This document shows positions 1 to 10,237 of a stretch of 64,000 nt of DNA, piece by piece. The DNA is from Cherax quadricarinatus (Eukaryota; Arthropoda; Malacostraca; Decapoda; Parastacidae). The position numbers and the translations under genes are program-made. The stretch is taken from contig NC_091374.1 in assembly GCF_038502225.1 (NCBI RefSeq), positions 8,937,201 through 9,001,200 of the forward strand. Reading direction: 5' to 3'. How positions within the stretch are numbered: the first letter of the stretch is position 1; every line of letters begins with the position of its first letter. Under the pieces are notes generated by a model. That model was not told where the DNA came from. It made no database searches and saw only the letters and a list, made by a program, of their open reading frames with translations.

Positions 1-906
1 GCCATGGTGTACTCAAAATACTTATTACTTTCCCTGACAATAGTTTCCATCAATGGCTGGTCAAAGAATAATTCAAAGAATTCCAGTTCATTGGCCGTGG
101 TTCCAAGGGGACAAGTAGGTAGAATTCCACTTTGAGAGTCATCAAAGTGGTGAGGCTTGGGAGCAAAATTGCGATTTTGCTGCCAATCCCCACATACGGT
201 TTGCTGGTGGATACTGGACATCATAGGCTTGTTGTGCTGGTGGTTGTGGTTGTGGTGGGCTGGTGGCTGACGCTCCGCTTTGTCCTTGAACTGACGAGTC
301 AGCAGCGTGGGTCCCAGCGTGGGATGGTGAGTCACGCATGGCGGTGCCACTACCATCACCACTACCACCATCCACTGATGCCTGTGGTCTATCCATGCCA
401 AGTGTAGCCACATCATCCTCACTATCACTACCTAAAACTGGTGTAGGGCCACGGGATGTACTCCGGGATGTACTCCGTCCCCTGGGCACAGCATAGGGTA
501 CACTACCCGAGCGCATGCGGTGGCGAACATACTGACGCTTCACTGGTGAATATGATTCCTCACTATCACTACTCGAATGATCGTCGAGCGCAATAAAATC
601 ACAATCCACATCACTATCATCATCATTACCGAAGTCAGAGGCCTGGCCACGCGAAAATATTAGTTTTCTCTTGCGTTGAGGCACAACCGACCGTGAGTCA
701 CGAGTGCCCACACCAGAGGTAAAAGGTTGAGGATCATCAGGGTTTTCTGCACTATTATCGATATCCTGGTCATTCCTTTCGGTCACTAACTGATCAAAGC
801 CATAGAATTCGTCTTCATTTCCACTTCCATCAGTGTCAGAACTATCAGATAGGAAGAGGAGAGTCCCAATTTTCCGGGGAGTGAGAGCTGACTTGCGACG
901 AGGCAT
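1..906 (-). pseudogene. piggyBac-type transposase, N-terminal part, frameshifted and partial
   Basis: Reading from the ATG at 904-906, the first ~255 residues are an acidic, serine-rich N-terminal region (repeated SD/SE clusters, RS-type stretch), as is usual ahead of the DDE_Tnp_1_7 domain. That frame stops at 142-144. A different frame over the same region and on to base 1 gives the start of the piggyBac catalytic domain, with the family-like runs KPHHFDD, ELEFFELFFD and a VRESNKY segment. The switch falls near a GGGG run around 187-190, so a one-base indel is likely (mutation or assembly error). The first catalytic Asp lies beyond the left edge. The family call is by motif recognition only. 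Confidence 0.75.
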
Positions 907-1126
907 GGTGAACAAGGGTAACTGAGCCGGCGTTCCCACAATGCTATGCGGGCGCCTAGATTTTTTGTTTATGGCGCACACCCACCACGCAGACCCGTTC
1001 TCTCACATGTAGGCCTATGAGCGCTTTCGCACTAAATTTGACGGCGCTAGAATTTTGGCGTAGATCTACGGTTTGGACACTCAACGTGAAGCCATAGATC
1101 TATGGGACGGACCCTGAAAGGGTTAA
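1..1126 (-). mobile_element. piggyBac transposon, 5' end (truncated by window edge)
   Basis: The element reads leftwards. Its outer end abuts a TTAA at 1123-1126, the target site of the piggyBac superfamily, followed inward by a CCCTTTCAGGGTC-like terminus. The subterminal region holds two perfect palindromes, CCATAGATCTATGG (1092-1105) and CGTAGATCTACG (1059-1070). A transposase reading frame starts at 906 and runs off the left edge. The other terminus is outside the window. Confidence 0.8.
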
Positions 1127-1311
1127 GGCGGTTTGTCTTATGGTGTTCCGCTAACACGGACATTTCAAATTATGACCAAAACTCGCTATACAGTTCCCTC
1201 CACCGGACTTTCTAATACGGCCACTGCACCCCACCCAGTTTGTTAACATTCTCCGTGAGTACTCTCTCTCTCCATTATGACTGGAAGCTTTCCGAAATTT
1301 CAAGTATATAA

Positions 1312-1900
1312 ATACAGTGGAACCCTGGGTTTTGTCTGGTCCGGTTATCGTACAATTCAGTTTTCGACCACTTTTTTCGGCGAAATTTTCCTCGTTTTCT
1401 TACGTCTGCTCGGAAATTGTCCATACCAGATGAGTCCGTCTACCGGCGGAACGTAGCCACTTGTAGTTTGTGACTCTCTCTGCCTTTGTTACTTGTAGAG
1501 GGTGGTAGTGATGGTGGTAATGATGGTGGTAGAGGGTGGTAGTGATTGTGGTAGTGGTGGTAGTGGTTGTGATGGTGGCAGAGGGTGGTAATGATGGTGG
1601 TAGCGGGTGGTAGTGATGGTGGTAGAGATAATCTCTCCTCCCACTCCCCTCCTCACTGTCTTCCATACGCCAACAAGAATCTTCAATACAGGTAAAAGTG
1701 ATTTAAATGTTCATTTATCCATTTCATTAGTGTTTTCTGTATGTAAAACTATAGTTATTCTCTATAAAATGAATTTTTTGTTAATATTTTTGGGTGTCTG
1801 GAACGGATTGATTTGGTTTATATTATTTCTTATGGGAAATATTACTTAAGCTTTCGTACAAGTCGGTTTTCAGCCGACCTTCTGGAACCTGTACCTAAAT
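1312..1900. mobile_element. Degenerate MITE-like remnant with GGT-rich insertion
   Basis: The left end reads CAGTGGAACCCTGGGTTTTG, resembling pogo/Tigger-type termini. The right part, with TTTCTTATGGGAAATATTAC and a CCGACCTTCTGGAACC segment, resembles the far end of the same kind of element. The middle is occupied by the GGT-rich repeat at 1497-1628. Boundaries are uncertain and no coding capacity was seen. Confidence 0.35.
1497..1628. repeat. (GGTAGT/GATGGT)n triplet-rich repeat
   Basis: About 130 bp of imperfect GGTRRT-type triplets. It is open in several frames only because of its three-base periodicity and is not a gene. Confidence 0.85.
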
Positions 1901-2101
1901 AAACTTACACATTGTGCTGGCATGCAGGTACACATTAAAATAACTAAGAATGACTTACTAGTCTTGAGGATGCCATATTGATAATAATATAATAATAATA
2001 ATACCCAATGATAATAACTGAGGCGCATTAAATGTCGTATGTATATTACGTTAATGTAAATATTTAAATTAATCCATCTATGATATTTTTTGTAAAAATT
2101 A

Positions 2102-2424
2102 TACAGCTTTTCCTCACTTAGTGACGTACTCGTTTACCAACGATTCAGACTTACGATGGGCTCTCTGACAAATATGCATACCTAAATAATGTATATTAGA
2201 GCTGATTTCCTCTGTTCTATTTATTACAATCAGTACACTACTGTATGAACATTTAAAAATATACCAGAAATGTTATAAATAGTGCAAAGGTGACATTAAA
2301 ACAATATTAAACATGGTTGACACAAACCCACTACCATTATAATATCCTCCTCACTTAGCGACGAATTCGTTTACCGATGTGGTCTTAGGAACAGAACTCC
2401 ATCGTTAAGTGAGGAGAGGCTGTA
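2102..2424. mobile_element. MITE with ~22-bp terminal inverted repeats
   Basis: TACAGCTTTTCCTCACTTAG at 2102 is mirrored by a CTAAGT-like, GAGGAGAGGCTGTA-ending terminus at 2424, with TA at both edges. The ~320-bp interior is AT-rich and noncoding and contains partial copies of the terminal motif (for example near 2347-2365). This is consistent with a Tc1/mariner-type nonautonomous element. Confidence 0.65.
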
Positions 2425-2499
2425 TATTAAGAGTGGGTGGGGTGGGATGGGCTGCTCTGGGTGGCCACCATACCTCCCACACCTGACTTACTACAAATA

Positions 2500-3492
2500 A
2501 ACACTAAGGTGATGAAGGTATCAAATGATTTAGATAAAGAAAAATTGGATATCAAATTGGGGAGGAGGAGTATGGAAGAAGTGAATGTTTTCAGATGTAT
2601 TTGGGAGTTGAAGTGTCAGCGGATGGATTTATGAAGGATGAGGTTAATCATAGTATTGATGAAGGAAAAAAGGCAAGTGGTGCGTTGAGGTATATGTGGA
2701 GACAAAAAACGTTATCTATGGAGGCAAAGAAGGGAATGTATGAAAGTATAGTAGTACCAACACTCTTATATGGGTGTGAAGCTTGGGTTGTAAGTGCTGC
2801 AGCGAGGAGGCAGTGGAGATGTCCTATCTAAGGGCAGTGTGCGGTGTAAATATTATGCAGAAAATTCGGAGTGTGGAAATTAGGTGTCGAGTTAATAAAA
2901 ATATTAGTCAGAGGGCTGAAGAGGGGTTGTTGAGGTGGTTTGGTCATTTAGAGAGAATGGATCAAAGTAGAATGACATAGAGAGCATATAAATCTGTAGG
3001 GAAAGGAAGGCGGGGTAGGGGTCGTCCCCGAAAAGGTTGGAGGGAGGGAGTAAAGGAGGTTTTGTGGGCGAGGGGCTTGGGCTTCCAGCAAGAGTGCGTG
3101 AGCGTGTTAGATAGGAGTGAATGGAGACGAATGGTATTTGGGACCTGACGAGCTGCTGGAGTGTGAGCAGGGTAATATTTAGTGAAGGGATTCAGGGAAA
3201 CCGGTTATCTGTACATAGCCGGCCTTTAGTCCTGGAAATGGGAAGTACAATGTCTGCACTTTAAAGGAGGGGTTTGGGATATTGGCAGTTTGGAGGGATA
3301 TGTTGTGTATCTTTATTACATATATGCTTCTAAACTGTTGTATTCTGAGCACCTCTGCAAAAACAGCGATTATGTGTGAGTGAGGTGAAAGTGTTGAATG
3401 ATGAAAGTATTTTTTTTTCGGGGTATTTTCTTTCTTTTTGGGTTACCCTGCCTCTGTGGGAGACGGCCGACTTGCTAAAAAAAAAAAAAAGT
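2500..3492 (+). pseudogene. Non-LTR retrotransposon 3' end, degenerate (family shared with 58975-59840)
   Basis: Conceptual translation over 2570-3145 gives the thumb/C-terminal part of a LINE reverse transcriptase polyprotein: YLGVEVSADG-like, YGCEAWV, CGVN, LRWFGHLERM and a GRRGRGRPRKGW basic tail. It is broken by several frameshifts and a stop (TAG at 2978-2980). A more intact paralogue lies at 58983-59600. The noncoding 3' part (CAGGGAAACCGG, GTACAATG..CTGCACTT, GGAGACGGCC) matches that paralogue too. The copy ends in a 14-A run at 3478-3491. It is 5'-truncated, as is typical of LINE insertions. Confidence 0.8.
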
Positions 3493-3669
3493 AATGAGTG
3501 TACTGTGTGTGTATTTTACTTTTTTTATTGTTTTTTAATGCCTAGTACTATTGCTAACTTAATGTGTTAGTGTAAACTTGTTATCTAGCATTTATAAGTG
3601 GAAAAAAAAAAAGGGGCATTCCACTTTACAGCAGTAGCCTAGAATGAAATCTGCCATGTAAGTGGGGCC

Positions 3670-3745
3670 CTACTGTACATTTTTTCCCTCTTTTTCGGGT
3701 CGCCCTGCCTCCATGGTACACAGCCGGTGTGTTAAAAAAGATGGC
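3670..3745 (+). mobile_element. LINE tail fragment (same family as 2500-3492)
   Basis: TTTTTCGGGTCGCCCTGCCT followed by GTACACAGCCGGTGTGTT matches the last ~60 bp of the LINE copies at 3420-3475 and 59795-59840. Confidence 0.5.
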
Positions 3746-3931
3746 TTACCAATATCCACATGAGGAAAGTCCACCTTTTTCTCCTGCATCCACAACTCCC
3801 GATTCAAGAATTTCATTATCATCCGAGTCGTAGTCCATCCTGTACAATAACAAAGTATACTACACTATTAGCAAAATGGGGACATAGTATTACCAAAAAA
3901 CAGCAACAGCTGTGCAATTGCCAGTTCTTTA

Positions 3932-4138
3932 TACAGTGGACCCCCGCATAACGATTACCTCCGAATGTGACCAATTATGTAAGTGTATTTATGTAAGTGC
4001 GTTTGTATGTGTATGTTTGGGGGTCTGAAATGGACTAATGTACTTCACAATATTTCTTATGGGAACAAATTCGGTCAGTACTGACACCTGAACATACTTC
4101 TGGAGTGAAAAAATATCGTTAACCGGGGGTCCACTGTA
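3932..4138. mobile_element. pogo/Tigger-like MITE, 15-bp perfect TIRs
   Basis: TACAGTGGACCCCCG at 3932-3946 is exactly inverted at 4124-4138. TA is at both ends, fitting Tc1/mariner/pogo target choice. The 207-bp body is noncoding, and the CAGTGG-start terminus resembles pogo-group elements. Confidence 0.7.
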
Positions 4139-4446
4139 TTTGAAGAATTTAGTTTCCAACTGTATAACATCTAAAAATAATCCAGCTTCAAGAAATTGTA
4201 AAGAGTAAGAGTACAGTCTCCCTCCCTTCCTCCAGCTTTGTTTTCAGTGTTAGTGCCCTCCTGTTGCATATCTTCTATGGGTCAGATACAAGACTAGGAG
4301 AACAATTCAGTAAAGATTAAAGATTCTTTATTTCAGCACGGTACAATGTACAGAGATGGGTGACATAGGAGGGTATGCAGACAGCCCCTTAGTATGCAGA
4401 GCATTTCAGATACTGTAAAGTCATAATGACGACTGCAACTGCACGC

Positions 4447-4498
4447 ACGCACGCACACGCACACACACACCACACACACCACACACACACACCGCACA

Positions 4499-4581
<83 letters not shown>
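4447..4581. repeat. (CA)n microsatellite
   Basis: About 135 bp of CA dinucleotides interrupted by GCACGC and CCACAC variants. It is open in several frames on both strands but not coding. Confidence 0.97.
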
Positions 4582-4585
<4 letters not shown>

Positions 4586-4640
4586 AATCTTACAATGAAG
4601 CCGAGAAGGTAATGCTACTGTAAACAATGCTCTTGCCTCA

Positions 4641-4809
4641 CACACACCTGTTATCCCTGTTCATCTGGTGTTAGTCGACTGGTGTGGATTGCCTACTGGG
4701 GGACAAGATTGAAGGGCCCCAATGGAAATAAGACAGACAGTCCTCGATGATGCACTGAGTTTCTTGGGTTATCCTGGGTGACAAACTCTCTGGGTTAAAA
4801 ATCTGAATC
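4641..4809 (+). mobile_element. SINE, 5'-truncated, tail type 1
   Basis: It contains the core shared with 37755-38015: CACCTG..GTTCATC, GGTGTTAGTCGACTGGTGTG, GGGGGACAAGATTGA, GGAAATAAGACAG, a CTTGGGTTATCCTGGGTG segment and the ending GGGTTAAAAATC. The tRNA-like head is missing. Confidence 0.7.
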
Positions 4810-5417
4810 AATATTAAATTACTATTGTTTTGATGGTACATTGTAGATTTCACAATGCCCAATACAAAGCACTGTGAGCAAAGTGCACAGTATTATTATT
4901 ATAATAAAAAAGAAGTGTTAAACCTACAAGAAAGTGCATAGTAACCACCCACTCGTGTCACGAGCAAATTTTTACAGCCTTTAACAAAATCTGGGTAGAA
5001 GTAGGGTTATGGCATGCAAGTGAATTTGCACCAAGTGATACCAATTGAATTATACCCAATGGAAAATTGTTGGGATATCCTAGGTTAAGCTATCATAAAA
5101 TATCACTTTTTTTATATCCATAATGATCATATGGGCACACATGTATGTCCACATCTTTACTCTCAGTAATACCATACAAATTTGTAATTGTTTGTAATAA
5201 GAAAATCCATTTTCATAAATATAAACATACTTATAAAACCTTAAAATAGCTTCCCTAAATGTATAACATGGGTCCAATGAAGTCATAATATAGCACTTGA
5301 CTGGGTTATCCAAGGTTAATTCTACACAATTTAATACATGTGCATGCTCATATTATTATTTTGTACCCTCAAACCATTGTACACATTAAATACTATTAGT
5401 TTCAAAACTGTATTGTT
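4810..5417. other. AT-rich stretch with no recognisable feature
   Basis: No coding potential, tandem repeat or element boundary was recognised. Short open frames here have no recognisable protein character. Confidence 0.5.
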
Positions 5418-5580
5418 TATTCATTGGGAGAGCGCTAAACCCGTAGGACTCGTGCATCTCCCTGGGGAGGAGGAATGGGAGGCATTCAGGTTTGATCTAA
5501 GGAAGGGAAGCACATGTCCATTTCCTTGGATCAAAAGCCCCCCCCCCCTTGCTTTGCTTCAAGGAACCTCCCTTTGACAG
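5418..5580 (-). mobile_element. Bipartite LINE-derived short element (copy 1)
   Basis: Read on the minus strand it runs from AAAGGGAGGTTCCTTGAAGC through CTTTTGATCCAAGGAAATGG to TACGGGTTTAGCGCTCTCCC. These are the 5' and 3' signatures of the family described at 41503-41666. A 13-C run at 5540-5552 interrupts it. Confidence 0.8.
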
Positions 5581-5633
5581 GCTACATAAAAGTGGTCGTC
5601 GGGACCTAAGTTTAAGGTTCTCTTCACCTAATA

Positions 5634-5809
<176 letters not shown>

Positions 5810-6109
5810 TTATTTACATTATAAATATATTTCAAATTGCCTATAAAAATTGCTATTCTTTTGTATAATAAACACTGAAGATATAAACTACTTGTTAATT
5901 CATTCAAACCCAAAGCTGCACTTTTGGATGTATATTTTTAGTAAAAGTAATTTTTAATACGTGTTAATTAACATTAGAGTAAAAGTAGAACTTTCTTATG
6001 CAATAATAAGTGAACCTTGAAACACACTGCACGTTATATTAAGAATAATCCAAAGCTTCTAGCGGCTTCTTTAAAGGTAGTCCGCCATATGTATTTACAA
6101 TATTCTCAC

Positions 6110-6334
6110 ATGTGATTGGTGGGTATAGTATGATGTCATTGTTAATATCAGAATTTTCATTGGCTAGCTTTGCCATTGGCCCACGGACTTGCGACGTTAT
6201 CATTGGTTACAATTCCATGACGTCGTGAGATTTTCTGCGCAACGTCATTGATTTAACGTCCTGCCATTGGCCAGAAGATAATATTGATTTGGCGCCTCAA
6301 AGCAAGCTCAACGACGGAGAGTAGACGACGTGCT
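6110..6334 (+). promoter_or_regulatory. Putative slowpoke promoter: five inverted CCAAT boxes plus CRE-like sites
   Basis: Five ATTGG motifs (inverted CCAAT, the NF-Y site) lie within 156 bp at 6115, 6159, 6175, 6202 and 6266. Interleaved are TGATGTCA (6131-6138), TGACGTCG (6218-6225), several AACGTCA/AACGTC half-sites (6241, 6255) and TTTGGCGCC (6288-6296, E2F-like). There is no clear TATA box, and I could not place the start site. The block sits 150-370 bp upstream of the slo ATG, between a (TA)n tract and the 5' leader. That it drives slo is an inference from position and motif density. Confidence 0.5.
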
Positions 6335-6400
6335 ATGAGTCTGGCAGTTACTGTGGCTGTCCCGAGAGGAACTCACCCTTTCATATACCTGACGATGTGA
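6335..6400 (+). other. Upstream ORF 1 in slo leader (21 codons)
   Basis: ATG at 6335 opens a 21-residue frame closed by TGA at 6398-6400, ending 78 bp before the slo ATG. If transcription starts upstream of 6335 it would be met first by scanning ribosomes. No similarity was recognised. Confidence 0.45.
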
Positions 6401-6425
6401 TAGACAACGTACACTTTCTACTTTA

Positions 6426-6476
6426 ATGCACCTATTGCATTATTTGACTGCGAGGCAGAGTGACATGAAGTGTTAA
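6426..6476 (+). other. Upstream ORF 2 in slo leader (16 codons)
   Basis: ATG at 6426 runs in frame through a second ATG at 6465 to TAA at 6474-6476, only 2 bp before the slo ATG at 6479. The inner ATG gives a three-codon ORF. Termination so close to the main start would favour reinitiation or queuing effects, but this is speculative. Confidence 0.4.
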
Positions 6477-6478
6477 CG

Positions 6479-6808
6479 ATGTCCGACGATTCGGGTAAAA
6501 CCCATCTCTCGGAGGAGGAGTGTCTAAAAGTTCGAAAATGGTGGTGCTTCTTGCTGTCAAGTATCTTCACGTTCCTAGCAGGGATCTTCATAGTTCTGAT
6601 ATGGCGAGTCTTCTCCTTCCTCTGCTGCCGGAACAGGGATCCCAGCGAGTATCAAAAACAACAAGAAAAGGACAAATTGCTAGCGCAGCAGGGAAAGCCC
6701 CCTGGCCAGCCCAAGCCCAAGAATCTCATGGAGGGCAACTTTGTCACAGAAGCCAAAGACTGGGCGGGGGAACTCATCTCTGGCCAAACTACAACAGGCA
6801 GAATCCTG
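6479..6808 (+). CDS. slo: Slowpoke BK potassium channel alpha subunit, first coding exon
   Basis: Encodes the first 110 residues of the large-conductance Ca2+- and voltage-activated K+ channel of the plasma membrane. Residues 1-20 are the short acidic extracellular N-terminus. Residues ~21-47 (starting WWCFLLSSIFTFLAG) are S0, the extra transmembrane segment specific to Slo1 channels. A Cys-Cys pair (49-50) follows, at a position where vertebrate Slo1 is palmitoylated, then a charged, Pro/Lys-rich S0-S1 linker. Residues 91-110 form the highly conserved EAKDWAGELISG..TTGRIL block just before S1. I chose ATG 6479: it has A at -3, and an in-frame TGA lies upstream at 6461. The exon ends in phase 0 at CTG|GTAGGT (6809-6814), matching a donor site, and the reading frame loses similarity exactly there. 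The N-terminus is close to the insect protein as I remember it. S1 onwards is not in the window. Confidence 0.93.
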
Positions 6809-6937
6809 GTAGGTTCATTTGCTTTTTCACAGTTTCTCACTTGAACTTCCATTGGGAAGCTTAGCCTCCATTGAGGTACGATGGTCGCGGGTGGCCAACA
6901 TGTACTGTACTGCGATGATGTCACAGTTCGGTATTCG

Positions 6938-6986
6938 AAATTGCTGTATGACCCCTATGGGTTTTAGAGCTAATTAAAAGTACTTA
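6938..6986 (+). repeat. Fragment of bipartite-element tail
   Basis: TGTATGACCCCTATGGGTTT followed by AGAGC and an A/T-rich end resembles the TGTATAATCC..GGGTTTAGCGC tail of the bipartite elements. Similar orphan tails occur at 18060-18110, 19058-19110, 21354-21470, 23628-23665 and 26848-26930. Confidence 0.45.
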
Positions 6987-7000
6987 TAATTACCTATACC

Positions 7001-7110
7001 TAGAGGGAAGTACCTTGATGCTGGTGATGGGCTCTTGATCAAAGGAACTGAATTTACCATCCCCTTCCCTTGAACCTGAATGCCTCCCATTCCCCAGGCT
7101 CAAGATGTTT
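7001..7110 (+). mobile_element. Bipartite LINE-derived short element (copy 2, 3'-incomplete)
   Basis: AGGGAAGTACCTTGATGCTG, then GGCTCTTGATCAAAGGAACT and CCTGAATGCCTCCCATTCCC. The standard tail is replaced or diverged after 7100. Confidence 0.7.
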
Positions 7111-7255
7111 CCTGTAGGTTTAGGGGTCATTTCAAATTCCCAAAGACAAACAAACGTATATAATGTTAAAAAAAGTGAAAGTTTGGTTTTTACATATTTC
7201 TACGTTTCAGCTCATTGCTCACAACCAAAAAGACCAGGATTCTATATCAGGCAGT

Positions 7256-7422
7256 CCTCCCCTCAAGGGAGGTTCCTTGACGCTGGTGAGGGGCTCTTGA
7301 TCTAGGGAATTAGATCTGTGCTCTGATTCCCTGAACTGAGCCTGAAGACCTTCCATCCACCTGCCCCCCACATGCGCTGTATAACCCTACGGGTTTAGCC
7401 CTCCCCCATGATTATAATATGC
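7256..7422 (+). mobile_element. Bipartite LINE-derived short element (copy 3) with 8-bp TSD
   Basis: Complete copy from CCTCAAGGGAGGTTCCTTGA to GATTATAATAT. CAGGCAGT occurs immediately on both sides (7248-7255 and 7423-7430), an 8-bp target-site duplication. Confidence 0.88.
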
Positions 7423-7430
7423 CAGGCAGT

Positions 7431-8690
7431 GCAAATCCCTGATGACCCAGCAGTAAATATGTACCCAGGTGCTCAGAGTATTGTGGCTAGCTCTCTGTAG
7501 AATGGCAGTATACCTTAGGTAAAGCTGGGCTTTGATGTCACCTAAGGCAGGAAAATATCCTGTGAATTATATTGTATCCAGTGCTAATGATTTCAGTTGA
7601 AGTAAGTAAAGCAGAAAGAACGTTATCTTCGGTGTAGCGAATCCAGCTCTGCCTAAATATGCACAGAGTACGGGGCTACAGTATCTTAAGAGGGCCATCT
7701 TAAGAAAACATTATTGTATACAGAGGGAAATGCTAAACCCAGAAAGGTCATATAGGAGGGGATGATAGTTCATAGTACGTGAATTAAGAATCCTTTACCA
7801 GTATTTGCGCCCCCCTTCCCTTTTGAAGGACACAGGAAGTAGCAATACTAGAAGATGCTTCAGGAAGTATACTAAGTTTGTAAGGTAAACTACAGGCAAT
7901 TTAAGTCATCACATTTAACTCGGGGCCTGCACTTCTGATCTGAACTTAGAGAGCTGTGCCAGACCATAAGCAGTTGTTGGGTCGTACTGCGTAAAACTGA
8001 TGGAAGATGGAAAAGGGTCATGCTTTAGATAACTGGAGGTTCATACGTATGGGTATGGTGGCAAAATGTTTGTGTTATCAAGCTGGCGTTCTCATAGATC
8101 CCTATTCAAATCAACACAGTGGAGCTGTTAATTTCTAATTTAGTTTCAGATAATATCTCGTATAGCTGCAGTCCCACCGTCCATTTGAATCCCAGCTGTT
8201 TTTGCAGTTGTCTAGCCAGATAGAGGAGTTGTATCCTCAGATTTCACTATCTTTAATAGAGATAATAGTCTGTGAATGATTCGCAACTAACCCACGTTTT
8301 CGTCTCCAACTTGTGGTTGTGAATTGTTCCATCCAGAGTATTGTGACTTATGAACGAGTTTCTTCGTTAATGCCTCATGTTCCCTATACTATGATCGGGC
8401 TACATTATTAACCCGGTTCCGGACCTGCTCTCTGAAAAGCCCTATATACGAGGTCACACCGGGACAATTGCAGGGTCACACCTGCAATGACTGCAGAGAT
8501 CACAGGAAACTTAACTGGTACAGACCTTACCAAATACGGAAGGCACCACTTGTGAGAGAAGACACCAAAATAAGTTTATGATTGGCTGGAATAAAATACA
8601 AGAACTTTGTACATAGACCAGTTGAAAGAGGGTGTCTGAATTTTGTTTTTTCTTCCAACTTCTCGATTTTATTTTGCTCATAACTCAAAA
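7431..8690. other. Noncoding stretch, nothing recognised
   Basis: Mixed-composition intronic sequence without open frames of interest, tandem structure or a recognised element. Confidence 0.4.
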
Positions 8691-9599
8691 ACGCCTCATC
8701 CAATTGGCTTCAAATTTTCAACACTTGTACGGTAACTAGGACAAAATTCTTGGAACAGTTGTCATGTTGACGTACCCTATGATCAAAGTTGTTTAACCTA
8801 TTCCCAGCATCTTACGGAAATAGTTGGAATCAGATCAATTACTGGAGAATGCCTTGTCTGATCGGCTTCAAACTTTAACCGTTGGCGGACTTTATTAAAA
8901 CACAGCTTGCTGCCACACTGAGGTGTGTTAATTTCAGTTTGTCACTTTTACTAAATAAATTGTTTCTCGTGTAATAAAAAGTGAATTCCTCATTTGATCA
9001 GCTTCAAACCGTAAATTGTGTATCTCAATAGGAAGTATTTTTGTGTTAATTTTGGCTAATTGGGTGTAAATTTTCCATTTTTGTTTTTACCAGTTTTATG
9101 TTTTTATTTAAAAATAATCACATTTTTTCTTACAGGATTGCAGAGAATTGTACATAAAATGTAAATGAGGAAAACATGGGATAACTGAAAATCCGCGGTT
9201 TTATGGTGTTTTAAATTTAACGAGGATAGATTTCCCTATTTTCCCAAACAACTTTTTCTGCACTTTTTCGTTAGATTTCTCGCAAATTTTCATTTGTTAT
9301 TTGAGAGCACGTTATTCAATCGGCTTCAAATTTTCAGTGTTTGTGTAATGTATCTTGGGTAAGATCTGTGGAACTATTTGGAAGCCTAGTGCAGTACGCA
9401 CAATGCTGCATAAGCTGTTCCCAAATTTTTGTTTCCGTGTGGTAGGTAGAGACATGCTCCTTTGATGGCTTCAAAATCTCAACAGTCGTGTATCCTGCTT
9501 AGTAGAAGGTTGGTATATTTAATGCAGTGTGTAGATACCATTTTGCCACGTTTAATCTCGAAATGTTATACAATGTTACAATGTTGCATTACATTTTTT

Positions 9600-9732
9600 T
9601 CCCTTGATGCTGGTGAGGGGGCTTTTGATCCAAGGAACTAGACTATTCTTTGCTTGGATCGAATTTGAATGCTTCTTATTCCACAGGCGCTATATGTACC
9701 CTGCGGGTTTAGCTCTTTCATCTGAATAAAAT
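9600..9732 (+). mobile_element. Bipartite LINE-derived short element (copy 4, 5'-truncated)
   Basis: CCCTTGATGCTGGTGAGGGG, CTTTTGATCCAAGGAACTAG, then GGCGCTATATGTACCCTGCG and GGGTTTAGCTC. Confidence 0.8.
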
Positions 9733-9778
9733 AGAATTGTGATCGACATAATTCTTTAATGGCTGATCCGTCGTTTGA

Positions 9779-9920
9779 TTATATTCATGGGGAGCGCTAA
9801 ACCCGTAGGATTATACAGTGCATGTGGGGGGTGGGAGGCAATTCAGGGAACTGGAGCACAGATCCAATTCCCTAGATCAAGAGCCCCTCACCAGCATCAA
9901 GGAACCTCCCTTGAGGGGAC
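9779..9920 (-). mobile_element. Bipartite LINE-derived short element (copy 5) with 11-bp perfect TSD
   Basis: 142-bp copy flanked by CCGTCGTTTGA at 9768-9778 and 9921-9931. The perfect 11-bp duplication fixes both ends of the element: 5' GTCCCCTCAAGGGAGGTTCC and 3' TAGCGCTCCCCATGAATAT (minus strand). The direct repeat implies target-primed insertion of a discrete unit. Confidence 0.93.
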
Positions 9921-10237
9921 CCGTCGTTTGAAATGGATGGAACATTTCATGGGTTTAGGCTGTGTAGGCACAAATTTTGTTGGACTGTGCAATAATCGGA
10001 AAAATGCATCTTTTGGTCAGCTTTAAACTTTTAGTACGATGTGTTTACCACAAAGGAAACAATCTCCTGATGTTACCGTATGCCAATTTTAATTATGAAA
10101 TTAGTTTGTGAAATAATAGGAGAATGTCTCTTTACAGAAATAAGTCAGTTTGACTAGTTATGTGCCTATAACATGTGTGCCCTGAAAATCATTGTTAAAG
10201 TTTTGTATGTTATGTACGCTAAGCTTACATAAAACTT

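Larger units (their letters stand above)
8695..10035 (+). repeat. Ancient ~140-160-bp repeat with GGCTTCAAA motif
   Basis: The motif (A/T)C(A/G)GCTTCAAA with an upstream TTGATC/CAATCG-type word recurs at about 8702, 8861, 8998, 9318, 9466 and 10015. Spacings are ~160, ~140, ~320 and ~146 bp, then a longer gap containing two inserted short elements. Each motif is followed by TTTTCA/TTAACC plus GTGT. It looks like a decayed tandem array. Reverse-oriented matches (TTTGAAGC) occur near 21026 and 21166, 140 bp apart. Confidence 0.5.
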
